64,000 bases of DNA from Sipunculus nudus (taxonomy: Eukaryota; Annelida; Sipuncula; Golfingiida; Sipunculidae), in NCBI GenBank assembly GCA_026874595.1, contig CM049311.1, positions 34,887,176 through 34,951,175 of the forward strand, in the 5' to 3' direction. Below the pieces are notes generated by a model. That model searched no databases and was not told where the DNA came from. It saw only the letters and a program-made list of their open reading frames with translations. Below, piece by piece: positions 1-39,829 of this stretch (position 1 is the first letter of the stretch; every line of letters starts with the position of its first letter). The position numbers and the translations under genes are program-made.

Positions 1-3000
1 TAAGTCGTAATTCTATCCCCCCCCCCCCCCAGCCGCCCCAGTTTCACCCAAGCCTAGGAGACAATGTGACATATCATTCTGTAAATATGGTGCCTTAATC
101 CTGGTTACTTTTTAAGCTTTACACCATTGGGTGACAGAGGATTGTTTGTTAAGTTTTTAGTGCAGCTTTACAGATCCCGGCATGAACTTGACATGGCAAA
201 AATGTTGGTTAGAATTCTGCGGGCTTTTATTATTGTCCTGAATGAATTATTAAAATTTACAAGCCACACAGTTATGGTGCAAATCAGTGACAGAGGACTA
301 TGGTGAGGAATTGGACAAGAGTCCACTTCTTCAAGGACTCTGACTTTGGTGTCCTGGACTCTTTGACTCTAAGTTAAGGACATGATATATATATATATAT
401 ACCACTAAATATACAAAGCTTTAGCTCTGCTTCAGGAAGGAAGTAAAATTGAACATTAAGTCAAAAGCATGTGTATACTAACATAAAATACTTATGTTAA
501 TCTCACTTTATCAATTATTTTTTTTTTACTACAGAGATTTTATTGGTTCAAGATGACTCATCAGTGGGCTTGGACTTTAACAAGGACTAAGACTCTTGTA
601 TCCTATATACTTGTGTACTTTCTAGTCTGTCAGTCAAAGAATTCTTGATGATTTTGAAGTGAGAGATATATTATGTAGAAGTAACAAGTGATCAGATGGA
701 GTTCTGCAATCTGTAGATTGTTTGTTTTGCTAGGTATAAATTTTCTTTTCAGTGGATTCATCTCATCTAAGATCCTAAATATGTGCATCTACAGAGATAA
801 CTGTTGCCCTTTAATTTTTTTAGGGAAAGTTTGAGTGGAGTGTTTAATGTCAAGATATTTAATACAGATCTCTGTGCCAATGTGCCAATTTGCATAAGTG
901 TCAAAGGATAATACGTCCCCATACAGATTATGTTCATGTATATTTTTACATGTTATATCCTGGCTGTGACCTTCGGTTTGTGTGTGCAGTTGTTTTTATA
1001 CAATTAAAAGTTTTTCCCAGAATGTCTTTTTGTCCATCTGTACATCAGAAAAATCACATCCCTGCAGAAGTATTTAGGTAGCTCTTTCATTGCTTGGTAA
1101 ATCTGAGTCAAATATGATACTATTCACCACATTATTTGTAGATTGTTGAATTTGTTAACAGAAATCCTGAAAAATGAGATGCTCCAACTTGTCCCACACT
1201 ATATGTTAGCATCCCGTTTTTCTGTTAATGGCCCTCCAATATTACATTCTGAAAAGTAAAAAAAAAATATCCCCCCCCTCCATTACTGAATTCTGCAGTG
1301 CCCCTTCTGATACACAAGTTTTTATACTAACTAATTGCAATGTGGAGTCTGCTGGTAATTTTTAGTAGACCTTTGCATACCAAAACTTTTACATGGTTCT
1401 TTTTTCAAGAAATTCTGTCGCATAATAATTTATGTGAGATACTTTTAGTGCTGACTCAAAGTTTTATTTACCCTGGGAGAAGCAAAGGTGGTTTTTCTGT
1501 TGATTTTGTGTTTATCTGCACGATAACTCAGAAAGTTTTGTCGATTCAATTGAAATTTGAGTTCTGGTTTGGTATTATGAAAATCTCTATGATTAAAATT
1601 TGGTTCAAATCCCAGTGTAAAGAACCTGAGATGAGCCTATAATGACATATATACCAAATTATATCGCATATTTTTACCAGTATGGGTTATATCGTGATCA
1701 TATGCCCATCTATGAAGCATATTATGTGACATGATGTCACCGAGAACAGTCGCATCAAAGGCATGTGCCGTTTTGTGACAGGTAAGTTGATCAGCACACT
1801 GCGTTATTTCAAGACACGTTTTGAAAAAAAGTTCCCTGGAGCAATGTTTAGGTTTCAAGACACATTTTCAATGTAAAAATATATATGCTTCAAGTCACAT
1901 TTTCAATGGGAAAAGTTCCAATGGGGCAATATATGGGTTTCAGGACACGTTTTCAATGGGAAAAGTTCTCATGGTTCAGTATATAGGTAAACATTCCAAG
2001 GCACCATGATTAAAGCGCAGGGTTTGTGTTCCCATATTGGACACTTTTTTCATTAAATATATTGATGCTCTGATTGGGTAGCCAAAATACATTCTGGACA
2101 AACATTTTAAATTAATATAGCACCAATGAGGACACGTGTTATTGCAGACATTTTGCACTGTAACTATTATTCTCATGTTATTGCAGAATAATATTAGGTC
2201 CCCATTCAGTAGTCATCTGAGGAACATGTGATGTCTGACGACCGAGTTGTGTCATGACGCAGACACACAACGAGGTTGTTTCAGTCTAGTCAAGTGCAGT
2301 ATATGTCATAAGTTGTCATATTATGCTGTTTAGTAGCGGATGGATGAGAGTATAGCGATATTGTATAGTGACATGTAATTGATTAGATAAGGGCATTTTA
2401 AAAGTAATAAACATGTTCCTCAGTATGTCATGTTTATTTCAACAGGTGATCAAGTATTAAGAAACAAGCTGCTTCTTCCACATTGTGTGTATATTATCTT
2501 AACTAATAAATGAGGAGATGGGTATGACATCTAACTACATGTGGTTCCTGTTATTAAAAGAGAAGTAAACTATCACAAACTGGAAATATGCATTCTCAGG
2601 AATGCAGGCCTTGGCCATAAAGGTGATCCCTAAAGCAAGTTGCTCTACAAAACCTTTTTAAATCTCTGATATCAGGCCTATATTCACAGGTTTATTCCTG
2701 CAGATGTTCCAATAATCTGTGCTTGCATATACCTATTCGACCTACATTCCAAGGTTCATATGTGCATAAGTTATTTTACATCTGTGAATATTCTTGAAAG
2801 TCTTCCCTGGACCCAAATCATGAAGTGGATTCACACCAAAGTCTAATTAATACATCCTGAAATTTTCGTGAGATTCTGTTCATGACTGAGAGTTTCATTG
2901 TAAACAAACAAACACATACACACACATGAATGAGAATGAACACATGCCCTCCTGGATGCAGGAGGCAATTATGGATATCTTCTCTGGTGACAATTCATGC

Positions 3001-3082
3001 TTAAAATAGGACAGGAGTGTGCACCATTGACCATTCTAAGCAGAGTAGTGATCTGAAGTTATACATATTTTTGCATTGCCAG
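1..3082. other. Upstream region with no recognised gene
   Basis: AT-rich DNA with a poly-C run at 18-30, a short (TA)n near 388-402, and GGACT/GAGTC-rich words at about 318-375 and 550-600, similar in flavour to the repeat at 48.6 kb. A degenerate direct repeat (TTTCAAGACACATTTTCAATG-like, several copies) runs about 1805-1990. If the gene at 3083 is real, its upstream introns and exons should lie here, but I could not place them. Confidence 0.4.
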
Positions 3083-3351
3083 CAATACCTGCTGAGAAGG
3101 GTTCTTGTGATGCCTCTGTGACAGATGTAAGGCCCTGTTTGTCTCAAGCTGCTCAAAATCTCAGCATGTGCATCCATGTTGATAAACAGAAAAAAAGGTG
3201 TTTGATAGTATATGTGCTCAAGCTGAAAAGGTCACGGATTGTAAAACAGCATTTACAAAACTCTGGTGCATCTGACTTGCCTCCAGATGTCCTTGTTGAA
3301 GGATTTTTCATTTGGTGCCTCCTTCGGCTGGGTATCGTTAATCCTATTCAG
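3083..3351 (+). CDS. Internal exon of an unrecognised plus-strand gene
   Basis: A 269-nt open exon lies between an acceptor (TTTTTGCATTGCCAG) and a donor (ATTCAG|GTACAA). It reads IPAEKGSCDASVTDVRPCLS, then about 70 more residues including DLPPDVLVEGFFIWCLLRLG. The composition looks protein-like: hydrophobic, Cys-bearing helices with few low-complexity runs. The entry phase needs one base from an upstream exon, which I could not identify; a weak candidate ends AAAG|GTGATC near 2623. The exon ends in phase 0 and is compatible with the exon starting at 4613. I do not recognise the family. It would be convergent with DNAJC8. Confidence 0.4.
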
Positions 3352-3385
3352 GTACAATACATATTGCAGTACATTTAAAGCAATA

Positions 3386-4221
3386 CAGTCGAACCTGTCT
3401 TATGTGACCACCCAAGGGACTGGGCACAAGTGGTCATAATTGACAGGTGGTCGTAATTGACAGGTTCTGAACATTAAGGAACTGCACAAATCTAGATGAC
3501 ATGTATGACAGAAATATACATATCAGATCATTTTTATGACTATAAATAAAAACATGTATTTTTTAATTGCACACGTCAAATGTGCATGTACTTATATGAG
3601 TAATTTGATGTGTTGATAAATAAAATGAATTTAAACACAGTTGATTAGAAGGTACTCTACTCATATTTATAGAGGTTCTTCTGACACGATGTTTGTGCTC
3701 AAATGAATGACTCAAAATTGTTTGCTGACGTCACTGGTTACTAACATCACTTGCTTGTTAGGAACATCATTGATAAAAATGTCCACTCTATGAAATAAAG
3801 CTTTTTACATAATGCACTGAATAGATTAAAGACAATTCACAGGGGCACAGATCTAAGATAGGTCGTCACAGTGTGAGCCATGCAGTCATGTCACCCCCTT
3901 GGGGCTCCAGGCCAAGGGTCCCAATAATCACCAGTCTCTGCTCCTTACACACGCACACCGGTAAATCAAAGAGAGCGGTGCAAATGACCGCAACTTCACG
4001 CATGGTCAATCAACCGATCAGTAAGTGCTGGTCAGTGAGAAGCACAAAGAGTGCCCGCATAAGGCAGGTCAGTTAATAAGTAATATGTCTCTTTGGTCAG
4101 GAAAAACTGTCCATAACCATCAGTAGATAATATAACGGAATTTCAAAAGGGACTGATATCTAGTGGTCGTAATAGCCAGGTGCCTGCATTTCACAGGTGG
4201 TTGTTCAGACAGGTTGGACTG
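3386..4221. mobile_element. TA-flanked MITE, pogo/Tc1-mariner type
   Basis: The left end CAGTCGAACCTGTCTTATG and the inverted right end CAGTCCAACCTGTCTGAAC form about 29-bp imperfect TIRs, both continuing into ACCACC, and TA sits on each side. Internal GGTGGTCGTAATTGACAGG words repeat near both ends. It is 836 bp with no transposase, hence a non-autonomous element. The CAGTCGAACC start and TA duplication fit pogo/Tigger-like MITEs. Confidence 0.75.
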
Positions 4222-4612
4222 TACCTGATATGTATTGATGATAAGCTCATTATTTCTTTAAGTGTCTTTATCTGGTTGAAAGCTCTGTGGTTATTTTTTT
4301 TGTAAACAAATAAAGACAAGTTGTTATTTATGTATAGATACACCTCAGTTTTGTGATATCAATCAAAGTCATTGTTACTCGTCAATACAATGATACAGCA
4401 TGCTAAGAGTATCAGTAACCATACTGAGGTGTTGAATTGATATGTGTAGAAATATCTGTATGTTTATACAGCCCTAGTTCCCCCCCCCCCCCCCATTATA
4501 AACATCAAAATAAAATGTGTGTGGGATCTTATTTTTTATTTAAGGTTAAAAGGATAATGTTTAGGTAACAAATGTCAGATATAAAAAAAGGCCTCTTTAA
4601 ACAATTATTCAG

Positions 4613-4861
4613 GCAGTGAATGAAGCCAGTAAATTCTTTTTCATAAACAAATGTGTGCTTGCACATTCAAATGCAACAGCACCACTTCTTGTGCTGCATC
4701 ATTATTTCCAGTATGCCAGTGCCACATATTGTGTTTTAAAAATAAATTTTCAAAGTTCCCTCGTTAGGTGCTGCTGTGGTTACAAGCACTCAAGTTCTAA
4801 ATGGTGTGATACCTATAGAGTCCTTGAATCCAAATTTTCTACCAATTTCCACCCAAGTTGA
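4613..4861 (+). CDS. Possible last exon of the same unrecognised gene
   Basis: The acceptor ACAATTATTCAG is followed in phase 0 by AVNEASKFFFINKCVLAHSN, then ATAPLLVLHHYFQYA, and the frame stays open to TGA at 4859-4861. The first about 40 residues look coding and continue the style of the 3083-3351 exon. The last about 40 (Cys/Ser-rich) are less convincing, so the true exon may end earlier at an unseen donor. No close AATAAA follows. A pogo-type MITE lies in the intron between the two exons. Confidence 0.33.
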   Translation, partial: AVNEASKFFFINKCVLAHSNATAPLLVLHHYFQYASATYCVLKINFQSSLVRCCCGYKHSSSKWCDTYRVLESKFSTNFHPS

Positions 4862-5031
4862 AATATCAGGGATGCTGGTGGGAGTGGTTTAGGAAAGCAT
4901 TCTTATTATCTGGCTCCACTGAAGTATCAGTACAATGTTAATAACAATTTTCAGAATATATTAAAATTATATTGAAAATGTGGTGCTGCTAGCTAGCTCC
5001 TTACATTTTTGAGATGCTGGTAGTATGGGTT

Positions 5032-6953
5032 AATTGACCTAACCACCACAGCCCATATGCTCTGCCCTTTTAACCCCAATTATGCTTCTGGGCCCCCCAA
5101 AACGCTCATACACAGAAGGAGCCCATGCCCATGATTTTGAGAGCTATATACAGGAGAATAGTAACATCACGCAGGTTGATGATGTAAGACATGGCATTGA
5201 CTGACATCATCAGCTGGAATTGCTATATCTCTGGTCTCCAGTGATCAATATGTTACAGTCATTGTGAAGGGTCTTTTGAATTGTCTCATACCAATTATGT
5301 GGCAGGTAAGCCTGGTAGTTGGTGGAATGGCTCCTGCAATCTTTGGCCTAAAACATTTTATACTGTCTCCTTTGTATAACCAAGGGACCCATGGGTCACC
5401 GCCTCAGCTGAAGTTTTATTTACAAGTTTTGTAAATTTGTAATAAAAAAATCTGTATATATAGGTTAAAACATCAGAATTCTAAGTTGCAATAATTATTT
5501 ATCCAGACTGTACATCATATTGGGTCGTTTTATGCATACACATATATTTTATTATTTTTAAATCACAAATGTTTAAACTAAATTTTAAAGAAATAATGCC
5601 ACAACATGGCATTTATTCCGAAAATAAAAGATTCAGTAAATTTGATCAAATAAAAATCATCTTTTCAAATAAAGTATACACACTATAAATTGAATGAGGA
5701 ACAAACAACATTGTGCTTTTTACTATCTCAACTATATTTTATAATTTATCAGATGAACATCCACACTTTCACAATACACCACTTTGTGGACACAATTAAA
5801 TGTGCACTTTAATCATTGTAACCCTGGTGGTATAATACAAAATCTAAAATGTAGCATAGCCTAGAATAAGAATGAATCAAATACAGAAAACATTCATCTA
5901 GTTTATGCATCAGCTGGGGGGGGGGGTGCAGGGCAGAGGGGAAGCCTGTTAGTAGTGGCCAAGCTGAGCCAAGGCAAGCTGCCTGGAGAGGGTTACATAA
6001 CACAAGTGAAGGCTGAACTACTAGGTGGGTTTGATGTAAACAACACTTGACATGGTGTATGAAAATGTGAATAAAAGCTTCTCTTTTTGATCAATTCCTT
6101 TGAAATTTCAGTGTTTGAGGCTTAAATCCTTATGTATGTATGCTGTGAAAATTAAATCAATAGTGCTAACAGGGAAAAAACATGCCACAGCCAAAGTTGG
6201 ACAAAATTTAAGGTATTGATTTTTTTATTTATGCTAATAACTTAAAAAAATTGCAAAATTCAGATCTAATTTTGGGTAAACAATTGAATCTTGATTTAAT
6301 AAACTTATTTCCCTGAAAAAAAGTCTCTAGCTTCAGCAATTCTCATGTTAAGTGAGTAAAAAATATTTGGTGATTTTTAAAAAATTGCAAAATATTTGGG
6401 CCCATAACATCAAAATAATACTCAATACAGACCTCATTTTTTGTTCGTAACAGAAAATGTATGGAAGAATATAAATACTATTAAAATATGATCAAAAACA
6501 GATCAGTGGTTTTGATATTAGGCAGCCTTGAAGTGTAACAATGGCTTTTTTTATGGATAACGGAGGTTTTTCCTTAATATTTAACAGGAAAGAAGTCCTA
6601 GTGACCCAATTTTCGGTATGGTAGGAGATTTTGGGACCTCTAACAGTATGCAAAATGTTGGATTCATAGGTCAAGCTGTTTTAAAATGTGCCCTGTTAAC
6701 GGACAGCCGACAGACAAAGGACCACGACTATAGCTCAGATGAATTATAGTCAGCTGAGCTAAAAACATCCAGGAAAACATCCTGACACAGTTACTGGTTC
6801 AGACTAGATGTGTTCTGTTTGGGAGAGTCGCCCAAATTATGCACTAATCCGGTGACTGACTGTTAACATGATTGGTTGATCGCAACTAATCTGCTCATGT
6901 TTATTAATTGAATATTTGATTAAGGTCACAGGGAGGTCATGGTTAGATCAACG
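5032..6953. mobile_element. Composite TIR element, copy 1
   Basis: The left TIR AATTGACCTAACCA (5032-5045) is matched in inverted, degenerate form at 6940-6953. The segments 5032-5378 and 6766-6953 align along their lengths with the flanks of copy 2 (11679-12030 and 13092-13305). A hairpin-ended insert (5379-6765) sits at the same internal point in both copies. There is no transposase frame and no clear target duplication. Confidence 0.6.
5379..6765 (+). mobile_element. Hairpin-ended element, copy A (inside composite copy 1)
   Basis: The left end has CAAGGGACCCATGGGTCAC followed by CTCAGCTGAAG (5381-5412). The right end is a hairpin, AGCTCAGATGAATT...AGTCAGCTGAGCT (6732-6760), followed by AAAAAC. 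Towards the right end, wording such as GTGCCCTGTTAACGGACAG is shared with the other copies. The interior is AT-rich without a coding frame and includes a poly-G run near 5917-5926. Confidence 0.6.
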
Positions 6954-7520
6954 CCCCATAGCAAAAGCTCACTGGTTTGCTAAAATCTTGCAATCCACAA
7001 GCAATGGACTTTCAGTGGTCAATATTCATTTAACAATTTTTTTAAGCTGGACTTCAGTTTTCAAGGTAGTGAACATAACTACACCAGCAGGTCCTTGCAC
7101 ACACTTTTAAATTGTAAATATAATGAGACAAAGAAAAGTTAAAGAGCTTAGAGCTATATTTGTACACATATATACATCACATGGTTCACAAACATTAGCT
7201 GACACCTGGGCATGCAGTTCTGCAGCTAACATCATGAATATTCATTAACTTTACAAATGATCTGGTCAGATCAACTGTGAATATTCATGAGTTTATATCA
7301 AAATAGCTGACCAAATAATAACAAGTAAGGTACCCTATTGCTTATGCCTAAGCCTGTGTCTTCTGGAAAGAAAAGTGTGTATAAAAAAAATAAACCTATA
7401 CTTAATTTTCATGTCTCCCTGAGTATTTTAGCTGTGGTTTCAGTAATAATTACATAGCACAATATAAGGTGTAAGAGTTGGCCTGAATATCCTTCTGAAG
7501 ATAGATAGGTCACTTTATGA

Positions 7521-8469
7521 AACAAGGGACCCATGGGTCGTGGTGCTCAGCTGAAGTTTTCTGTGTGGTTATTTTCATTTATATAAAATCAAAGCATATG
7601 GAAGATTTTGATTTATTGTTTGCATACTGTGGTTGCCTTTTTGTTCGCGAGGGTTTTAATTTCGCGATATTCGCGAATGGGAAATAATCGCGAAAATGAA
7701 ACCTACGGGAATAATTGGCCAATGGATTACGTCCTTCTTATTTAATGTAGCCAATATTTGTATGGGAATAGATTAGAACAATGACAATTGTTATAATAAG
7801 TTACATCCATGCAGGTATAGGGAAAACGTTCCCCTTAATTTGAACTTAACTACCTGTGCTTTGTGTTGGCCCATTGTTATATGAGAAAAATATCACAAAC
7901 TCATGACTTATTCTCATTATAACACACATAGGTATGGCTTTACCAAATATTTGGGTTCTGGTGAGATTGCGAAAATGAAACCCTCGCGAAACATTAAAAA
8001 TTGAAAAATCGCGAAATTTCAGTCTCGCAAATATGAAGCCAACCACAGTATCTGAATATGAATATTAAGAGGGACTGTGACCGCCTTTAGCAATAGTCAA
8101 TATGGCATATATCATTGGGTTTTTCCTTCTCAGTTCTCGGTTTCAGCACACAACTCTAAACCTTTTGAGGCACTTGTGTATCTATAATGCAACCACGAAA
8201 GAAGAAAGCCTTTTATGGTTTCTATACACCTAATGGAACTAATTATCCTAATTCAAGTGTAAATACTGCTTCATATGCCTAATATAGCTTTGTCCTATTT
8301 ACATGAACAAAAAGTTGTTATTGATTGTGGTGCAAGAATTCCAGGAAAGTTAACAAAGCTATATATAATATTCGACATTTATGTATATACTTCTACCCGG
8401 CCAGGTGGACATTCTACAGACAAAGGTCATTGCTATAGCTCAGATGACTTGAGTCAGCTCAGCTAAAAA
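7521..8469 (+). mobile_element. Hairpin-ended element, copy B
   Basis: The left end is AACAAGGGACCCATGGGTC followed by GTGCTCAGCTGAAG. The right end hairpin is AGCTCAGATGACTT-GAGTCAGCTCAGCT (8437-8464), followed by AAAAAC. It is about 950 bp and stands alone, without the outer TIR element seen around copies A and C. A separate TA-flanked MITE (7627-8048) is nested inside it. Confidence 0.6.
7627..8048. mobile_element. TA-flanked MITE rich in TTCGCGA words, copy 1
   Basis: The ends are CTGTGGTTGCC and its inverse GGCAACCACAG-like (GCCAACCACAG), with TA on each side. It contains repeated TTCGCGAA/AATTTCGCG palindromic words just inside both ends. It is 422 bp and non-coding. A shorter relative lies at 10674-10966. 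Confidence 0.7.
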
Positions 8470-10673
8470 CCAGCTACACACAAGACAGCTGCAGTGGGAG
8501 AATACATCAGACAGAATAAATGGTCATGGACATGGCTTCTGTGATATGCTCTGATGTTAGTTTAACATTTATACAAAGTGATACAGAAATATGTGCATAT
8601 GTGGGCTGATCAAGGGGAAAAGACACCATTAAAGGACCAACTTCTTTTAGTCTACAAAAGCTCTGAGGCTATACACACACAAAAAATTCTTTGTATTCGC
8701 TATATTTTCAGAGAACATTCTATTTTTGGTTGAACGAGCCCCCCTTCCCTGTATTCTTATGAAATAATAGGTCATTTTAAGCTCCCACTTTGTTCCTGCT
8801 TCATACTGCAATTGGTACAGTTATTTTTCAAAATTACAACCACCAACAGGACCTTGATATAGTGGTTGCATTTTTAAGGTTGTCTATGCGAGGTCTTATA
8901 TAATTAGCAAAAATGAATCGGGACTGTGAACAAGTGATCCTTATTTTGAGGTGGTTGTGAAGGGAGGTTTTAATGTATATATAACGGTTTGAAAAACCGC
9001 TGTATGAAAGTGATGGGATAAATTTCATCCATGTCGCACACATCCGTCCTCCTGATTTAACACCAAGAACATGAGCTTTACAGTCCATTCCACCATTTTG
9101 TGTCCACCTTTGTTGTTGCTATGAAATTTGATTAGTTACATATAGAGGTAAAAAAACTGAAATGTAGTTAAGAAGATTAATGGGCCTAATTTTCAACAAG
9201 AGGAAATAAACACAAACTTAACATACCTGTAATATTTAAGAAACACCAACTGAACATAATATTTAAGAAAAGTAATTATTTTAGAATATAAGAAAACATT
9301 CTACATTTGACAACATATCAGCCCCACTTATAGCAGTCAATTTGATGAGCCAAAGATGGTTACTCAACCAGGGACACATCTGATCTGACATCATTGGAAA
9401 GAGTCCAGAAAATTGTGAAATATGAACTGGAGACTTTTTTAAACATTTTTTATTTCATATTTGGTTGTCACTTTCAAATGCAGCTTGAAAAAATATAACA
9501 TTATAGGAAAATGATCTCATAAAAAATGGACACAGGTGGGTGGAACAGGAGTATAACATTTTCATTCTGTCTAAAGCTCAACTAAAACAGGTAAAATATA
9601 CTCACTTTGGCTTTTAAAGGAAGATCACAGCAATGAATAGTAAAAGCAGAACTAAACAAACACTTTAAAAATCAACTTTAGAGTGTCTGTGATGAACAAA
9701 TCTGTTTAAAGTGAATCCTGCCTTCCTCACATAGTGGTCATACAATACAGTCATCCAAGATCTCCTTTTTAACCACTGCTTCGTATAGCAAGGTTCTCGA
9801 AGTTCCACCACCATGGCTGGTAATGAGTGAGGGTAATCAGACCAATAAGTGTGGTATCCAGCTCAAAATTTTAAAGGGGCATAATCAGGAGCAATATTTT
9901 GCCTATTATTTTGCAATTTTATTTCAGTTTTGCTTTATACAAAAGTTCCCCAGCAAAACCATCTCAGCACACAATCTCAGTACCTTGTTTACCAGCTTGT
10001 TATTGTTCTATATGTTGGTAAACACAGTCCACGTGTGTCCATTTACCAGCGGAACATGTTTTACATCTTTTTGGCCAAGTCACTCTGAGCATCTCCTGAT
10101 TGACACAGTGATTATGTGTCACCTGTGTTCGCACCCAATCCACTGCTTTTAACACTCGTTAACAGGAGCAAACAAACTGTTTAGGGCATTACTGGCAGGT
10201 ACAAACTTATTTTAGAGGGAAGAAGTTATTTTTCATGTCAATTCAACATGCTTTGTAGATGACTGGGTCCTTTTAAACATGCGACACCCGCTCTTGTTTG
10301 TCCATACACCCCGATTCTGGTGCAGAGCCAAGAAACACACCAAAGAGAGCAGGTGCCACAAGTTTAAAATTTGGAGCTGGTTGCACATAGCGGAACCACA
10401 CCCTCATTGGTCTGATTAAAATTATCACGCTGTAACCATGACCTAAAGCAAAGGAGATTTGGGATAAAAGCAGTGTATAACTGCTGCGTGAGGAGTGTAA
10501 GTTAATCCATATACTATTCTAATGTTTAAGTGACTGCCCCCTCAAAACAGAAGAATTCCTTTTACGCTTTGGCATCAGCTGATGGTTGTCCTAATGAGAT
10601 CACACTGAAGTTTAGGATACCCATTTCTTTATCCCTGTAACTGTTCTGTGACCTATTTTCAACACAGCATATA
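8470..10673. other. Intergenic region without a recognised gene
   Basis: AT-rich sequence between the repeat block and the 3' end of DNAJC8. No exon-like frame with good splice signals was found on either strand. It may contain the distal DNAJC8 3' UTR or simply intergenic DNA. Confidence 0.4.
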
Positions 10674-10966
10674 CTGTAGTTGGCTTTATATTCACGAGGT
10701 TGAAATTTTGCGATTTCTTCATTTTGAATGTTTTATAAGTTTCATTCATGCAGTTGCACCAGAACCTATGTTCAGCATTTCCAATACCATGCACAGATTA
10801 GATTACTGATTAAAGAACCATGTTTTTAGAAGTGTAATTCTTAACTGTTTGTGCAGATGCATCACATCTTTTTCTTCTTAGTTGACGGGGCATCTTATTC
10901 CTGCGATTATTTCCAATTCGCAAATATTATGAAATTAAAACCCTCATCAACAAAAGGCAACCACAG
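10674..10966. mobile_element. TTCGCGA-type MITE, copy 2
   Basis: CTGTAGTTGGC at the left is inverted to GGCAACCACAG at the right. Interior words such as TTTTGCGATTTC and CAATTCGCAAAT mirror the ends of the copy at 7627-8048. The left flank has TA and the right flank TG, probably a decayed TA. It is 293 bp and non-coding. Confidence 0.6.
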
Positions 10967-11461
10967 TGTGTCATTCATTGTATGAGCTCATTTGCTCTCA
11001 CGGATATACTGTTTTTTTACCAAACCATTTGGGGAATATATAAATACTCTTCCATGTCTGCAGCCTGTTATCAGAGGCTGTTTCATTTTACTTGACAAAA
11101 TACATCTATACATATAAACATGTTGATGAAACCTGCCTGACAGTTTGGTCTATAGAACCTCACGGCAGGAATATACAAGGCAGGCGTTTAGCATGATATC
11201 AAAATCTCAGTCTCTCTAAGTTGTTGGTTACATGAGCATGATGAATTATTCCACTCAAACGCAGCCAAAAATCACCATTGGTAGACAGGCACCTTTACAT
11301 TACATCATTAGATGTGCTCTTTTACTTCATGACCCTGTTGGATTGTTTTCTCCTCTGATACGGTCAGACCTGAAAGAGGCGTGGATGTGATGGCTGCGTT
11401 TTGACGGGATAACGAACACAGATGAGGTGGGCGTGATGATCGAGCTTGATGACTGGTCCCT

Positions 11462-38469
<27,008 letters not shown>

Positions 38470-39829
38470 TTTCTGTATCTGTCACAATCACACTTTTCTC
38501 GGGCCTGAAATGGTCAATCCTTCAATCGCTCGTCTCTTCCCTGTCACAAACACACACTACTTCCACACACACAAACCCTGCAGGTTGCCGCACCAACTGT
38601 TCGTTTGTTCATCGGTCGACAGCGGATGGGCTTTTACTTCCACCGCTACGCGAGATCGCAATTTTGGTACCGTAAAGAATGCTATAACGGGACTCACTGA
38701 AATGCGCACTATAAATTTCCTGTGATTTTATTTCTGATATTCCGCTGAAAATAATATAAAATTCGTCGTTCTACAGTATATGGATCCATTTTTTGTTTTA
38801 AAATGAACATAAAATCCCCAGTAATGACCATTCTTGCACATGACTTCAATGAAGTCTTCATATAATTTATAAGGATTATATGAAATTACAGGCACTTAAA
38901 CGTTGAGTTGTAAGAATGCACCTAAATTTATATATAAATATATTGTTGAATTTCTACAACCTGGTAAAAGGCCATATATTATTTCTCAAACAGTCATTTT
39001 TTTATAAATTAAACAGAAAAACTCGATAACTTAATTAGCTCAAGCGTTTTTCTTGTTAATGTTTAATAAAGGTAAAATATTACAAAGCATGAATTCCTAC
39101 AGAGGTGCTTATCCCTTTGAACATCACAAATGTGAATTAACCTTGCCACTGAGAATGGGAACACATAAACTTTTACATATATATTTAAAAAAAATAACTA
39201 TAGCTGCTTATTAAGTCTTATTAAAATGTACTAAATTATGAAGTCGAAGCCTTCAAACATCCGCCGGTTATTGGTATATATCGTGTTACGCTTCAGTAAC
39301 ACGCGTTTTCCTTTATAGTTAATGCTAGCCGTGAGAATCCGACTCAGTAAAGGCATTGATAATTGAGCTGGTAAGCCTACTTGAGACGTGATTCAAGCAA
39401 TATCGGGGAATGCATCGCAATGGTCTTCTATCATGTTGCATTTATATTGTGCTAATCAACCCATAATCGTAACATTAGGCTACGTATGATGAATTAACAG
39501 AAGAGAAAACATGAGAACTCGTAACACAAACTAAAATTCCGCCCATATGGTAACGAGTCAATTCCTGTATCGCGTATAAGTTGGCTGCAGTATTTATGCG
39601 GTCAGGAATTCAAGAAAAATGCGGAGGTGTTTACCAATACGCTGAGTTTAAAAGTATACTAAAAAAAGCTAACGATTAGTCTGGATTATGGCCTACGTCA
39701 AATAACAGTGTACCTGTAGGCCATGAGGCGTTAATTGTCAGAAATGACGAAAATATTTGCATCCAAGCTCATGGGGCCTAAAATTGCGTTCCTTGCTCAA
39801 AGATGTACTGGGCGGCTTAAACCCATGGC

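Noticed and set aside
38510-38725. 71-codon plus-strand frame divergent from DNAJC8
   Set aside because: It lies in the CpG-rich upstream region, has no homology or splice support, and is most simply 5' flanking DNA.
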